Shown: piece after piece, positions 1 to 6,576 of the stretch
Position numbering within the stretch: position 1 is the first letter of the stretch
Layout: each line of letters begins with the position of its first letter
Source of the DNA: Geobacter sp. UBA6802
Lineage (GTDB): Bacteria > Desulfobacterota > Desulfuromonadia > Geobacterales > Pseudopelobacteraceae
NCBI GenBank assembly: GCA_002452325.1
Contig: DKFG01000069.1
Span: 302-11,195, forward strand
Direction: 5' to 3'
Length of the DNA: 10,894 nt
Made by a program: the position numbers and the translations under genes
Notes under the pieces: generated by a model
Database searches by the model: none
What the model saw: the letters and a program-made list of their open reading frames with translations, nothing else
Told to the model about the DNA's origin: nothing

Positions 1-26
1 CAGGCATCAAGAAAACGATTGTTCAT
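1..26 (-). CDS. hemE: Uroporphyrinogen decarboxylase HemE, N-terminal fragment (partial)
   Basis: Only the first eight codons are inside the window; on the minus strand they read MNNRFLDA and then run off the left edge. This matches the opening of Geobacter-type uroporphyrinogen decarboxylases as I remember them (MNTRFLDAC...). That enzyme decarboxylates uroporphyrinogen III to coproporphyrinogen III in cytoplasmic haem synthesis. A Shine-Dalgarno-like GAGGTG sits about five bases upstream of the ATG (complement of about 31-37), which supports a real start. The gene is divergent from the pqi operon, with about 115 bp between the two starts. Eight residues are little to go on, so the name is an inference; a sequence to the left would settle it. 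Confidence 0.6.
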
Positions 27-105
27 GCGGCACCTCGTAGTAGTGAAAAACGGCGGCACTATAGCATCACCTACCCGGCTCCTGCCATAAAAAACCGTCA
101 TCTGA

Positions 106-133
106 TTGACTTTCCACCGGTCTTGTTTATAGT
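106..133 (+). promoter_or_regulatory. Sigma70-type promoter for the pqi operon
   Basis: A -35 element TTGACT (106-111) and a -10 element TATAGT (128-133) are separated by 16 bases. The predicted transcription start is near 139-141, almost on top of the ATG at 142. There is no Shine-Dalgarno sequence before that ATG, so the first gene may be translated from a leaderless or nearly leaderless message. This is sequence matching only. Confidence 0.5.
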
Positions 134-141
134 TTGCCGGT

Positions 142-771
142 ATGAGAGCACAGGAACGACCACTCATCGCCTGCCCCCAGTGTGATCTGCTGCTGCGGGA
201 GATCGAGCTGCCTCCCAACGGGGCTGCCTGCTGCTGCTGTTGCGGCGCCACCCTCTACCGTAACCGGCCAGACAGTATCAACCGCAGCCTGGCTCTTGCC
301 CTGGCCGCTGCCATGTTCTACTGCGTAGCCAACGCCTTTCCGATCATCGGCATCAATCTGCAGGGGAGCGGCAATGCCGTGACGCTTCTGCAGGCGGTAC
401 ACGATCTCTGGAATCAGGGGATGCATCTGGTTGCCGGCCTGACCTTTATCACCAGCATCCTGGTGCCGGCCCTGGAGCTGGGGCTGCTGCTCTATCTGCT
501 GCTGCCGCTCTATCTGGGTAAGGTTCCGGTGGGAGTCAGCCCGGTCATGCGTCTGCTGCAGGCTATCAAGCCGTGGGGGATGGTGGAGGTGTTTATGCTG
601 GGGATCCTGGTCTCCCTGGTCAAGCTGGTACAGGATTTCCGGATTATCCCCGGTGTGGCGCTCTGGTCCTTCGGTATCCTGACCCTGCTGCTGGCGGCAC
701 TGGCCTCCTCCTTTAACCCGCGCGATATCTGGCTGCAGCTGGATAAGGACCGCGACGGAGTGATCGACTAA
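142..771 (+). CDS. pqiA: PqiA-domain inner membrane protein, first half (paraquat-inducible protein A family)
   Basis: This 209-aa protein has the layout of one PqiA domain. A cysteine-rich zinc-ribbon-like head (C11-x-x-C14, then five consecutive cysteines at 30-34) is followed by about four membrane helices (roughly 50-70, 96-126, 147-166 and 174-192). PqiA is the inner-membrane partner of the MCE protein PqiB in a lipid transport system spanning the envelope. E. coli PqiA carries two such domains in one chain; here the next gene supplies the second. The start is forced: an in-frame TAG lies at 130-132 and the cysteine motif begins at residue 11. No Shine-Dalgarno is visible. The C-terminus DKDRDGVID resembles an EF-hand loop (DxDxDG) but is cut short by the stop, so calcium binding is doubtful. 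The stop codon is directly followed by the ATG of the next gene. Confidence 0.85.
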   Translation: MRAQERPLIACPQCDLLLREIELPPNGAACCCCCGATLYRNRPDSINRSLALALAAAMFYCVANAFPIIGINLQGSGNAVTLLQAVHDLWNQGMHLVAGLTFITSILVPALELGLLLYLLLPLYLGKVPVGVSPVMRLLQAIKPWGMVEVFMLGILVSLVKLVQDFRIIPGVALWSFGILTLLLAALASSFNPRDIWLQLDKDRDGVID

Positions 772-1410
772 ATGGACTGGCCAGGGATCTCCGCAGCCAG
801 CCAGGGGTACTGGTCGTGCCATGTCTGCGACCTAGTGAGCAGGCCGGAGCCGACTGATCCTCAGCCTCGCTGTCCCCGCTGCGGCACACGGCTGCACCAG
901 AGGCGTCCTGACAGCCTGCAGCGTTGTTGGGCATTGCTGATCGCCTCCTACATCATGTATATACCGGCCAACCTGATGATCATGATGGAGACCGGTACCC
1001 TGATCAGCTACCGTGAAGACACCATCATGAGTGGGGTGATCCACCTGTGGCAGAGCGGTAATCCGGGGATCGCGGTAATCGTCTTTGTGGCCAGTATTCT
1101 GGTACCGCTGTTCAAGCTGCTGGTGCTGACCCTGCTGCTGTTGTCGGTGCGACGGGGCTCCACCTGGAAGATCAGGACCAGGATTCAGCTTTACCGGATT
1201 GTTGAGCTGGTAGGTCGCTGGTCCATGCTGGATATCTTCGTCTTGACCATCCTGGCTGCCTTGGTGCAGATTCAGTCCATGGCTACGGTCAGGGCCGGCA
1301 CCGCCTCTATCGCCTTCGGCATGGTGGTGGTGCTGACCATGTTTGCCGCCATGGTATTTGACCCCCGCCTGATGTGGGATCAGCTCAGAAAGAGAACCGG
1401 ACATGAGTGA
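772..1410 (+). CDS. pqiA: PqiA-domain inner membrane protein, second half
   Basis: This 212-aa protein is a second single PqiA domain. It has a zinc-ribbon-like head with C16-x-x-C19 and C34-x-x-C37, the conserved-looking segment RRPDSLQRCWALLIASYIMY, and about four membrane helices (roughly 53-71, 101-125, 152-171 and 178-197). Its ATG follows the stop of the preceding gene with no spacer (TAA then ATG), so the two are probably translationally coupled and act as the two halves of the usual PqiA. Its last eight bases overlap pqiB (ATGAGTGA). The expected role is anchoring or feeding PqiB in the inner membrane during lipid trafficking. That function is inferred from family knowledge. The split is seen directly; neither half looks like a frameshift product because each has a complete N-terminal zinc-ribbon motif. 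Confidence 0.85.
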   Translation: MDWPGISAASQGYWSCHVCDLVSRPEPTDPQPRCPRCGTRLHQRRPDSLQRCWALLIASYIMYIPANLMIMMETGTLISYREDTIMSGVIHLWQSGNPGIAVIVFVASILVPLFKLLVLTLLLLSVRRGSTWKIRTRIQLYRIVELVGRWSMLDIFVLTILAALVQIQSMATVRAGTASIAFGMVVVLTMFAAMVFDPRLMWDQLRKRTGHE

Positions 1411-3058
1411 CACAGCCGCTACCCCCGAATCTGCCACGCCTGACATCCCTGATGCCCTTGTGGACCGTCGCCGCCGCCGCTCGTCGCAGCTGATCTGGCT
1501 GATTCCGATTGTGGCACTGATCGTTGGTCTTTCGCTGGCCATACATGCCTATCTGGAAAAAGGGCCGGTCATCACCATCAGCTTCACCAGTGGTGAGGGG
1601 ATTGAAGAAGGGAAGACCAAGATCAAGTACAAGGATGTCCAGATCGGCCTGGTCCGCTCGGTCAACATCTCTCCAGACCGTTCAAGCGTGGTGGTGACAG
1701 CTGATGTAGAGCGCGATGCCGAGGCCTTCCTCAAGACCGACACCCGCTTCTGGGTAGTGCGTCCCCGGATCAGCGGCAGCAGCATCACCGGCCTGGGAAC
1801 CCTGACCGCCGGTTCGTACATTGGGATGGATGTGGGCAGCTCAACTGAAGGCGCCACCTCTTTTGCCGGCCTTGAAACCCCGCCGGCCGTTACCATGGAT
1901 GTGCCGGGTCGCCAGTTTGTGCTGCATGCCGATGATGTGGGCTCGTTGAATGTTGGTTCACCGATTTTCTTCCGCCATCTGCAGGTGGGAGAGGTGCTGA
2001 CAACAGAGCTTGATCAGGATGGTGAGACGATCCTGCTGCGTGTCTTTGTCCGGTCTCCCTACGACAAGTTTGTCCGTAACCGGACCCTGTTCTGGCATGC
2101 GAGCGGTATTGATCTGACGCTGAACGCGGACGGCATCAAGGTCAATACCGAGTCGTTGGTCTCCATCATGCTGGGGGGGATCGCCTTCCAGAGCCCTGAG
2201 GATGATATCGATTCGCCCCAGGCAGAGCAGAACCGCCACTTTGTGCTGTTTTCAAGTAAAAGCGATGCATTGCGCCGCATGGACAGTGTGGTTGAAAACT
2301 ATCGGTTGGTGTTTAGTGAATCAGTGCGGGGATTGACCGTGGGGGCGCCGGTTGATCTGCGGGGGCTGACCGTGGGAGAGGTAACCAGAATCTCCGGGGA
2401 GCTTGATCCTGTTGGTAAAAAGGTAACCATGGCCGTTAACATCCGCTTTTACCCGGAGCGGATCAAGACCCGTGCCGCCGGTAAGGCCGCCAGGCCGGGT
2501 GACAGTCGTGCCATGCTTGATCAACTGGTTAGCCAGGGGATTCGTGCCCAGCTGCGCAGCGGCAACCTGCTGACCGGTCAGTTGTTTGTGGCGCTTGATT
2601 TCTTCCCTGACGCTGCTCCGGCCCGGATCAACTGGCAAAAGACCCCGCCGGAGCTGCCCACCATCGCCGGCATGATGGCCCAGTTCCAGCACTCGCTGAT
2701 GAAGATTGTGCATAAGCTTGAAAAGGTTCCGCTGGAACAGCTGGCCGGTGATGCCCGCAAGACGGTACAGACCCTGGATACGACCCTGAAGAGTGCCGAC
2801 AAGCTGCTGCAGAATCTGGATGCCAACGTGGCGCCGGAGGCCAAGCTGCTGTTGCAGGATGTCCGCACCACCCTGGACGGCGCCAACAAGGCCCTGTATG
2901 AGGTGAAACAGACCATGGCAAGCGATGCGCCGCTGCAGACCGACCTGCGCGACACCCTGCGGGAGCTGGGCCGTGCGGCACAATCGTTGCGGGTACTGGG
3001 AGACTACCTGGAGCGTAACCCGGAGGCGTTGATTCGCGGCAAGCAGGAGGACAAGTGA
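1403..3058 (+). CDS. pqiB: PqiB, three-MCE-domain lipid transport protein
   Basis: At 551 aa it is close to the length I recall for E. coli PqiB (about 546). A short cytoplasmic head with a basic patch (RRRRR, 22-26) precedes one membrane anchor (about 30-50). Three MCE-type domains follow, roughly 55-145, 170-265 and 298-402; the repeated hallmark is a G-x-P/K-I-x-x-x-x-L/V-Q-V/I-G-x-V pattern (KIKYKDVQIGLV, PIFFRHLQVGEV, PVDLRGLTVGEV). Residues 425-540 are predicted to be long helices, fitting the tube or needle that PqiB uses to cross the periplasm. MCE proteins move phospholipids between inner and outer membrane. It overlaps the upstream PqiA gene by eight bases and touches pqiC, so the four genes form one transcription unit. 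Confidence 0.92.
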   Translation: MSDTAATPESATPDIPDALVDRRRRRSSQLIWLIPIVALIVGLSLAIHAYLEKGPVITISFTSGEGIEEGKTKIKYKDVQIGLVRSVNISPDRSSVVVTADVERDAEAFLKTDTRFWVVRPRISGSSITGLGTLTAGSYIGMDVGSSTEGATSFAGLETPPAVTMDVPGRQFVLHADDVGSLNVGSPIFFRHLQVGEVLTTELDQDGETILLRVFVRSPYDKFVRNRTLFWHASGIDLTLNADGIKVNTESLVSIMLGGIAFQSPEDDIDSPQAEQNRHFVLFSSKSDALRRMDSVVENYRLVFSESVRGLTVGAPVDLRGLTVGEVTRISGELDPVGKKVTMAVNIRFYPERIKTRAAGKAARPGDSRAMLDQLVSQGIRAQLRSGNLLTGQLFVALDFFPDAAPARINWQKTPPELPTIAGMMAQFQHSLMKIVHKLEKVPLEQLAGDARKTVQTLDTTLKSADKLLQNLDANVAPEAKLLLQDVRTTLDGANKALYEVKQTMASDAPLQTDLRDTLRELGRAAQSLRVLGDYLERNPEALIRGKQEDK

Positions 3059-3654
3059 TGAACAGGTTCAGAGCATGGCTGCTGTGCAGTGGCCTGATGA
3101 TTGTCGGATTGTCTGCTTGCGGCAGGTCGCCCCAGACCACCTTCTATACCCTGAGCCCGCTGGTTGCGGAGGCCACCGCCCTCCAACCGGCAGCCCCGGC
3201 GCTTGCCGTGGTCTCGGTCACCCTGCCGGAGCTGGTGGACCGACCGCAACTGGTGGTGCCGGACACAGGGGCAAAGGTGGTGATTCTCGAGTCCCACCGT
3301 TGGGCAGAACCGCTGAAGGCGGCCATCCCGCGTCTGCTGGCGGATAACCTCTCCCGACTGATTGGGGCTGATCAGGTTGCGGCCTATCCGCAACATGCGG
3401 CAAACCATGTCGATTATCGTCTGTTTGTGGATCTGCAACGGTTTGAGGTGGTCGGCAACAGTGTGGTTGTTGATGCCCTGTGGCAGCTGCGCAGCACCAA
3501 AGACGGGGCTACTCCGTTGAGTGGCCGGACAAAGATAACCGAATCACTGGCTGCATCAGGCTATGAGGCGATTATTGACGGCTACAATCGCGCCCTGGCC
3601 GCCCTGTCCAGAGAGATTGCCCAGCCGTTGCGGAGCCTGCCGAAAAAACCGTGA
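3058..3654 (+). CDS. pqiC: PqiC, outer-membrane lipoprotein of the Pqi lipid transport system
   Basis: This 198-aa protein opens with a lipoprotein signal peptide ending in the lipobox L18-S-A-C21. Glycine at +2 is compatible with outer-membrane sorting. The mature part begins with the TFYTLSPL stretch typical of the PqiC/YmbA (ABC-type transport auxiliary lipoprotein) family, and the conserved region HRWAEPLKAAIPRLLADNL follows. PqiC sits at the outer membrane and receives the PqiB needle. Start choice: AGGAGG at 3045-3050 is seven bases from ATG 3058 but only four from an in-frame GTG at 3055, so I prefer ATG 3058, which overlaps the pqiB stop by one base (TGATG). The GTG would add one residue. 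Confidence 0.88.
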   Translation: MNRFRAWLLCSGLMIVGLSACGRSPQTTFYTLSPLVAEATALQPAAPALAVVSVTLPELVDRPQLVVPDTGAKVVILESHRWAEPLKAAIPRLLADNLSRLIGADQVAAYPQHAANHVDYRLFVDLQRFEVVGNSVVVDALWQLRSTKDGATPLSGRTKITESLAASGYEAIIDGYNRALAALSREIAQPLRSLPKKP

Positions 3655-3685
3655 TAAGCCCCGGCCTTGCACAGAGCATAGTGGT

Positions 3686-4750
3686 ATGATGATGAGCAAC
3701 AGACTGACAATCCTGACAATGCTGCTGCTGATCTTTAACGCCTGTCTGGCGGCCTGTGACAGCAGTGTACACAAGGTGGTACCAATGGAAAGCCAACCGT
3801 CGATCTATACCAGGCCCGCTGATGACGAGCTGAAAAAGAGCCTGACCCCGCTGCAGTTCCGCGTTACCCGGCAGTGCGGCACCGAGCCGCCGTTCCAGAA
3901 CGCCTACTGGAACAATCATGCACCGGGAATCTATGTTGATCTGGTCTCCGGTGAGCCGTTGTTCAGCTCTCTGGACAAGTTTGATTCCGGCACCGGCTGG
4001 CCCAGCTTCACCAGGCCGCTGGAGACCGGCAATATCGTCAACAAGACCGATGACAGCCACGGCATGCTGCGCACCGAGGTCCGTTCAAGGCATGCCGATT
4101 CCCATCTGGGGCATCTCTTTGACGATGGCCCCCGTGAGACCGGCAAGCGCTACTGCATCAACTCCGCTGCCCTGCGTTTTGTGCCGGTTACCAACCTCTA
4201 CAAAGAAGGCTACGGACGCTATGCAGCGCCGTTTGAGGCTGCCGGTATCAAGACCGATGCGCCGGAGCAGGAGGCTGCCGTGCTGGCCGGTGGCTGTTTC
4301 TGGGGGATGCAGGATATCCTGCGCGCTATTCCGGGGGTGATCAGCACCCAGGCCGGCTACACCGGCGGGCACCTCAAAAATCCGCGCTATCAAGACACTC
4401 ACCACGGTAAAAGCGGCCATGCCGAGAGTGTTGAGGTGGTCTTTGATCCGCGCAGGCTTAGTTACGAAGAACTGCTGCAGGACTGGTTCTTCAGGATGCA
4501 CGACCCCACCACCAAAGACCGGCAGGGCAATGACCGCGGCAGTCAGTACCGGTCGGCCATTTTCTACAAGAATCCTATACAGCAGCAGATTGCCGAGCGG
4601 GTGATCCGGGTGGTGAATGCCTCTGGTACGTGGAAACAGCCGATTGTAACCGAGGTGGTCAAGGCAGGTGCCTTTTACCGGGCCGAAGAGGAGCATCAGG
4701 ACTATCTGGTCAAACATCCCGGCGGGTACACCTGTCATTATCTGCGGTAA
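3686..4750 (+). CDS. msrBA: Exported MsrB-MsrA bifunctional methionine sulfoxide reductase (lipoprotein)
   Basis: This 354-aa fusion has MsrB first and MsrA second. A signal peptide ends in the lipobox L21-A-A-C24, so it is probably a periplasmic lipoprotein (aspartate at +2). The MsrB part (about 50-175) shows GWPSF, ADSHLGHLFDDGP and RYC157INSAALRF, with Cys157 catalytic. The classic resolving position is Thr (SGTGWPSF), so Cys64 in RQC64GTEPPF is the likely alternative resolving cysteine. The zinc CxxC pairs of many MsrB proteins are absent. The MsrA part (about 195-354) has GGC204FWGMQ, GYTGG and HAESVEV, with C-terminal Cys350 as recycling thiol. It repairs both S and R forms of oxidised methionine in envelope proteins. 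An upstream in-frame ATG exists at 3563, but that extension lies inside pqiC and lacks a signal peptide. Three ATGs at 3686, 3689 and 3692 are possible starts, and Shine-Dalgarno support is weak. Confidence 0.9.
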   Translation: MMMSNRLTILTMLLLIFNACLAACDSSVHKVVPMESQPSIYTRPADDELKKSLTPLQFRVTRQCGTEPPFQNAYWNNHAPGIYVDLVSGEPLFSSLDKFDSGTGWPSFTRPLETGNIVNKTDDSHGMLRTEVRSRHADSHLGHLFDDGPRETGKRYCINSAALRFVPVTNLYKEGYGRYAAPFEAAGIKTDAPEQEAAVLAGGCFWGMQDILRAIPGVISTQAGYTGGHLKNPRYQDTHHGKSGHAESVEVVFDPRRLSYEELLQDWFFRMHDPTTKDRQGNDRGSQYRSAIFYKNPIQQQIAERVIRVVNASGTWKQPIVTEVVKAGAFYRAEEEHQDYLVKHPGGYTCHYLR

Positions 4751-4797
4751 CTGCAGGCTTGGTGTGGCTTTGACCTGATACCTGATGGAGCGACAAC

Positions 4798-5076
4798 ATG
4801 AGTGACGCCGCAAACCGGGATACTGATCATTTTAGTCGCTGGGCGGGCCTGTTTGTCGATGCCTATGAGCGACAGACCAGCTTGGCTTACTGTGGCCTGA
4901 CACCGGCAGCAGTTGAGCTACTGCAGGCTGTGGATGGCGGTGGTGTCCCGGCCTTTGTGTCTCCCGCAATGGTCGCCGTTGCACAGGAAAACGGCATTAC
5001 GGTTTCTGATGACTGGACCCCCAATCAGGTGATTGAGGCACTACGCAGCAAAAGCAACGCTGCAGCTGAAGAGTGA
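4798..5076 (+). CDS. Hypothetical 92-aa protein
   Basis: I do not recognise this family. GGAG at 4787-4790 stands seven bases before the ATG, a good ribosome binding site. Composition and GC resemble the upstream genes, so it is probably a native small gene. The protein is soluble and mixed helical, without signal peptide or membrane segment. One cysteine lies in the stretch LAYCGLTPAA; a glycine turn (VDGGGVPAF) follows, and the tail is alanine-rich and polar. The reading frame ends in GTGA, overlapping a possible GTG start of the next gene, so the two are probably co-transcribed. It lies 47 bp after msrBA, and read-through from that gene is plausible because no terminator is visible between them. 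Confidence 0.7.
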   Translation: MSDAANRDTDHFSRWAGLFVDAYERQTSLAYCGLTPAAVELLQAVDGGGVPAFVSPAMVAVAQENGITVSDDWTPNQVIEALRSKSNAAAEE

Positions 5077-5342
5077 AAGGCATGCAGTTACCCGGCGTAT
5101 CCCTGATCACCCACTGTCCCCAATTGCACCACCATACTTTGACCAGAGGCGAGATACGAAAACAGACAGCAAAACAGAAACCGGCAGATGCGCCGGTTGA
5201 TCTCTCTTTTGTGGATCAGTTTTACGACCGGCTCTATCTACTTGAAAACAGCACCTTGATTGCTGAACAGAAAGTAGCGCTGAGTCTCAACCTGGTAAAG
5301 CTTCGTAGTATGGTTTATCAGAAGATAAAGCTGTTGAAATGA
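5073..5342 (+). CDS. Hypothetical 89-aa protein, coupled to the preceding gene
   Basis: The family is not recognised. A GTG start at 5073 overlaps the upstream stop in the classic four-base GTGA arrangement. The alternative is ATG 5082 (three residues shorter), but AAAGG at 5076-5080 is too close to serve it, so I keep the GTG. The protein is basic and helical toward the C-terminus (LSFVDQFYDRLYLLEN, then LNLVKLRSMVYQKIKLLK). The N-terminal third contains a histidine cluster (CPQLHHHTLTRGE). The LLENSTLIAEQKVALSLNLVKLR segment could form a coiled coil or small helical bundle. It is the last gene with host-like composition before the AT-rich accessory region. Confidence 0.62.
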   Translation: MKGMQLPGVSLITHCPQLHHHTLTRGEIRKQTAKQKPADAPVDLSFVDQFYDRLYLLENSTLIAEQKVALSLNLVKLRSMVYQKIKLLK

Positions 5343-5487
5343 TACTTATCAGTTATTTCGGTTGGTTATAGCCATTTAAGCACAAATGACGGGCTGAAAA
5401 ATTTGGGCACTGTTTTGATGTAACTCGTTGCAAATCAGTGTGTTAGCTCATAATTTCGGACGTCCGAAATTTTCTGATACTACACTC
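5343..5487. other. AT-rich intergenic start of the accessory region
   Basis: Composition shifts to AT-rich directly after the preceding stop codon. I see no convincing gene or terminator here. The GTTA-palindrome unit boundary near 5442-5471, described separately, is the only clear structure. An inverted-repeat arm upstream of GTTA, such as precedes the other two boundaries, could not be recognised. Confidence 0.5.
5452..5471. repeat. Perfect 20-bp palindrome, unit A boundary
   Basis: AATTTCGGACGTCCGAAATT is exactly its own reverse complement. It is preceded at ten bases' distance by GTTA (5442-5445), giving GTTA-N6-palindrome. The same spacing and the same AATT ends occur at 6471-6500 and, with ATTA, at 7615-7644, although the central twelve bases differ. 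It may be a protein binding site or part of a mobile unit's end. Confidence 0.7.
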
Positions 5488-5700
5488 GTGCCAGCACCGA
5501 TTGCATATTCGGAGAATGACCTTAAGAGTCTTGCAAAGGCGGCAGGTGAACGTTTGAACTCGGAAAAACGAGCTTGGCTTATTGTATAGGGCAAAGTAAA
5601 AGATGCTTAACTTGAAAAGCAAATAGTATTAGATGCAGACACGCCGGATGCGACAACAGCAAAATCAGACCAAAGCATAGAGCTGTATATGCCGCACTAG
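5488..5700 (+). pseudogene. Decayed gene with two in-frame stop codons
   Basis: One frame reads protein-like across two internal stops: VPAPIAYSENDLKSLAKA(...)RAWLIV, TAG (5587-5589), GKVKDA, TAA (5608-5610), LEKQIVLDADTPDATTAK(...)SIELYMPH, TAG (5698-5700). Composition stays natural on both sides of each stop and there is no frameshift, so two point mutations (for example CAG to TAG and CAA to TAA) would explain it. The frame stays open upstream to 5419, so the true start is uncertain; GTG 5488 is only one candidate. I cannot name the family. The alternatives are a real 33-aa peptide (5488-5589) or coincidence. Confidence 0.5.
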
Positions 5701-5726
5701 CATATACATGCATAAACCGGCATATA
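5686..5726. repeat. Inverted repeat with 9-bp arms
   Basis: TATATGCCG (5686-5694) and CGGCATATA (5718-5726) are perfect complements around a 23-base loop. The loop itself holds GCAT-atac-ATGC. It starts at the end of the dead gene and lies about 57 bp before the next gene. It could be a weak hairpin or operator; there is no T-run to make it an intrinsic terminator. Confidence 0.4.
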
Positions 5727-5782
5727 GTACTAGATGCTTCGCTTTTCTGGTCAATAACGAGATGTGCAGAAAGAAGGAGAAT

Positions 5783-6418
5783 ATGATCCCGATTTTTCAG
5801 CATGGTTTTTATGGCAGTAAAGGATACAAGATCGATAAATTCATCAGCCAGCTCGTGGAGATATGTGAAGAACACCGTGAGAAACGCCGTGCAATGCTTT
5901 TCGCCATTATTCTCTGGGACTTTACGCATCCGCATATTTCCAAGGTCCTTGATGACAAGAGTTACTGGCGCGCACTGGATATAATTTCTGGAAATAAAAT
6001 TTCTATATTCTCAGTCCACACACCAGAATGGCTAATAAAACAAGATGAAAGCCGAACAGAAACAAGTCCAAAAGCTCATACAGACCAAATTCTTCAGCAA
6101 TATTTCTGCATCGATCACCCGGTCCAACTTCCTGCTGTGCTCTTTTTTCAGGTGGGCGATGGCGAGATTACTGGCCATATATTTGTTAGCCTAGTAAAGG
6201 AAAAGATAGAGGAGTCTTTTCTTGAATTAAATAAACTCATGAGAGAAGTAGTCGAAAGCGTGAGTGAAGTAAGAGATGAATTCCATTCAAATTCAGATGC
6301 GATATTCAATCTTGCTCTAGGGAGGTTGGAAGACCGGAAGGTGAAGGCCGGGATCTCTGCAATATTCGCCTTAGCGAAAAACGTTAAGGACATTGGATCA
6401 ATTCTGAAGTGGGTCTAA
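5783..6418 (+). CDS. Unknown 211-aa protein of the accessory unit
   Basis: I do not recognise this family. The ATG at 5783 has AAGGAG at 5774-5779, close (three bases) but strong. ATG 5762 is in frame and would add seven residues; the open frame reaches back to 5708, but that stretch lacks a ribosome site and looks non-coding. The protein appears soluble and alpha/beta: hydrophobic strands RRAMLFAIILWDF (about 35-47), KISIFSVHTPEW (72-83) and LPAVLFFQVGDGEI (116-129). A helical, charged C-terminal third (139-211) could form a coiled coil. No nuclease, kinase or HTH motif is evident. It is AT-rich compared with the flanks, suggesting transfer. The stop codon lies two bases before an attC-like inverted repeat, the position of a gene inside an integron-type cassette. 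Confidence 0.75.
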   Translation: MIPIFQHGFYGSKGYKIDKFISQLVEICEEHREKRRAMLFAIILWDFTHPHISKVLDDKSYWRALDIISGNKISIFSVHTPEWLIKQDESRTETSPKAHTDQILQQYFCIDHPVQLPAVLFFQVGDGEITGHIFVSLVKEKIEESFLELNKLMREVVESVSEVRDEFHSNSDAIFNLALGRLEDRKVKAGISAIFALAKNVKDIGSILKWV

Positions 6419-6420
6419 GT

Positions 6421-6477
6421 GCACAACCAGGTGGCGGCACGCAGGCGCTGACGCGCTGGTGCGCCCCCACGTTAAGT
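6421..6477 (+). other. attC-like recombination site 1
   Basis: A 57-bp imperfect inverted repeat runs from GCACAAC (6421-6427, near the inverse core consensus RYYYAAC) to GTTAAGT (6471-6477, an exact match to GTTRRRY). The inner arms pair imperfectly: the region AGGTGGCGGCAC on the left against GTGCGCCCCCAC on the right, and CAGGCGC against GCGCTG. Minimal attC sites are about 57-60 bp, and it sits directly 3' of a gene on the same strand. One base of the inverse core deviates. Function as an IntI substrate is inferred. Confidence 0.45.
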
Positions 6478-6576
6478 ACAAATTCCCGCATGCGGGAATT
6501 GCAGGTAAATGCACGTGTTGAGCCAGCAAATTAGAGAAGGTGCAGTTACATGTTTAAAATGACTTGAATCAGCAAT
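6472..6576 (+). repeat. Direct repeat copy 1 (about 104 bp)
   Basis: This stretch recurs at 7616-7720, offset 1144 bp, with only about seven differences. It begins at the TTAAGTACA half of the attC-like core, contains a perfect 20-bp palindrome (6481-6500), then the shared stretches GTAAATGCACGTGTTGAGCC and GAGAAGGTGCAGTTACATG. Five bases of sequence similarity also continue backwards into the upstream inverted repeat (GCTGGTG and GCC blocks). Confidence 0.9.
6481..6500. repeat. Perfect 20-bp palindrome, unit B boundary
   Basis: AATTCCCGCATGCGGGAATT is exactly self-complementary and lies ten bases after the start of GTTA at 6471. It is identical to the palindrome at 7625-7644 and analogous in design to the one at 5452-5471. 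Confidence 0.85.

Noticed and set aside
127..822. Long minus-strand open frames opposite pqiA and pqiB (for example 127-822 and 2321-2983)
   Set aside because: They are glutamine- and histidine-rich shadows of GC-rich coding sequence and lack ribosome sites or recognisable domains.
3563..3685. N-terminal extension of the MsrB-MsrA frame starting at 3563
   Set aside because: It lies within pqiC in another frame, its translation is proline- and arginine-rich, and it would bury the signal peptide.
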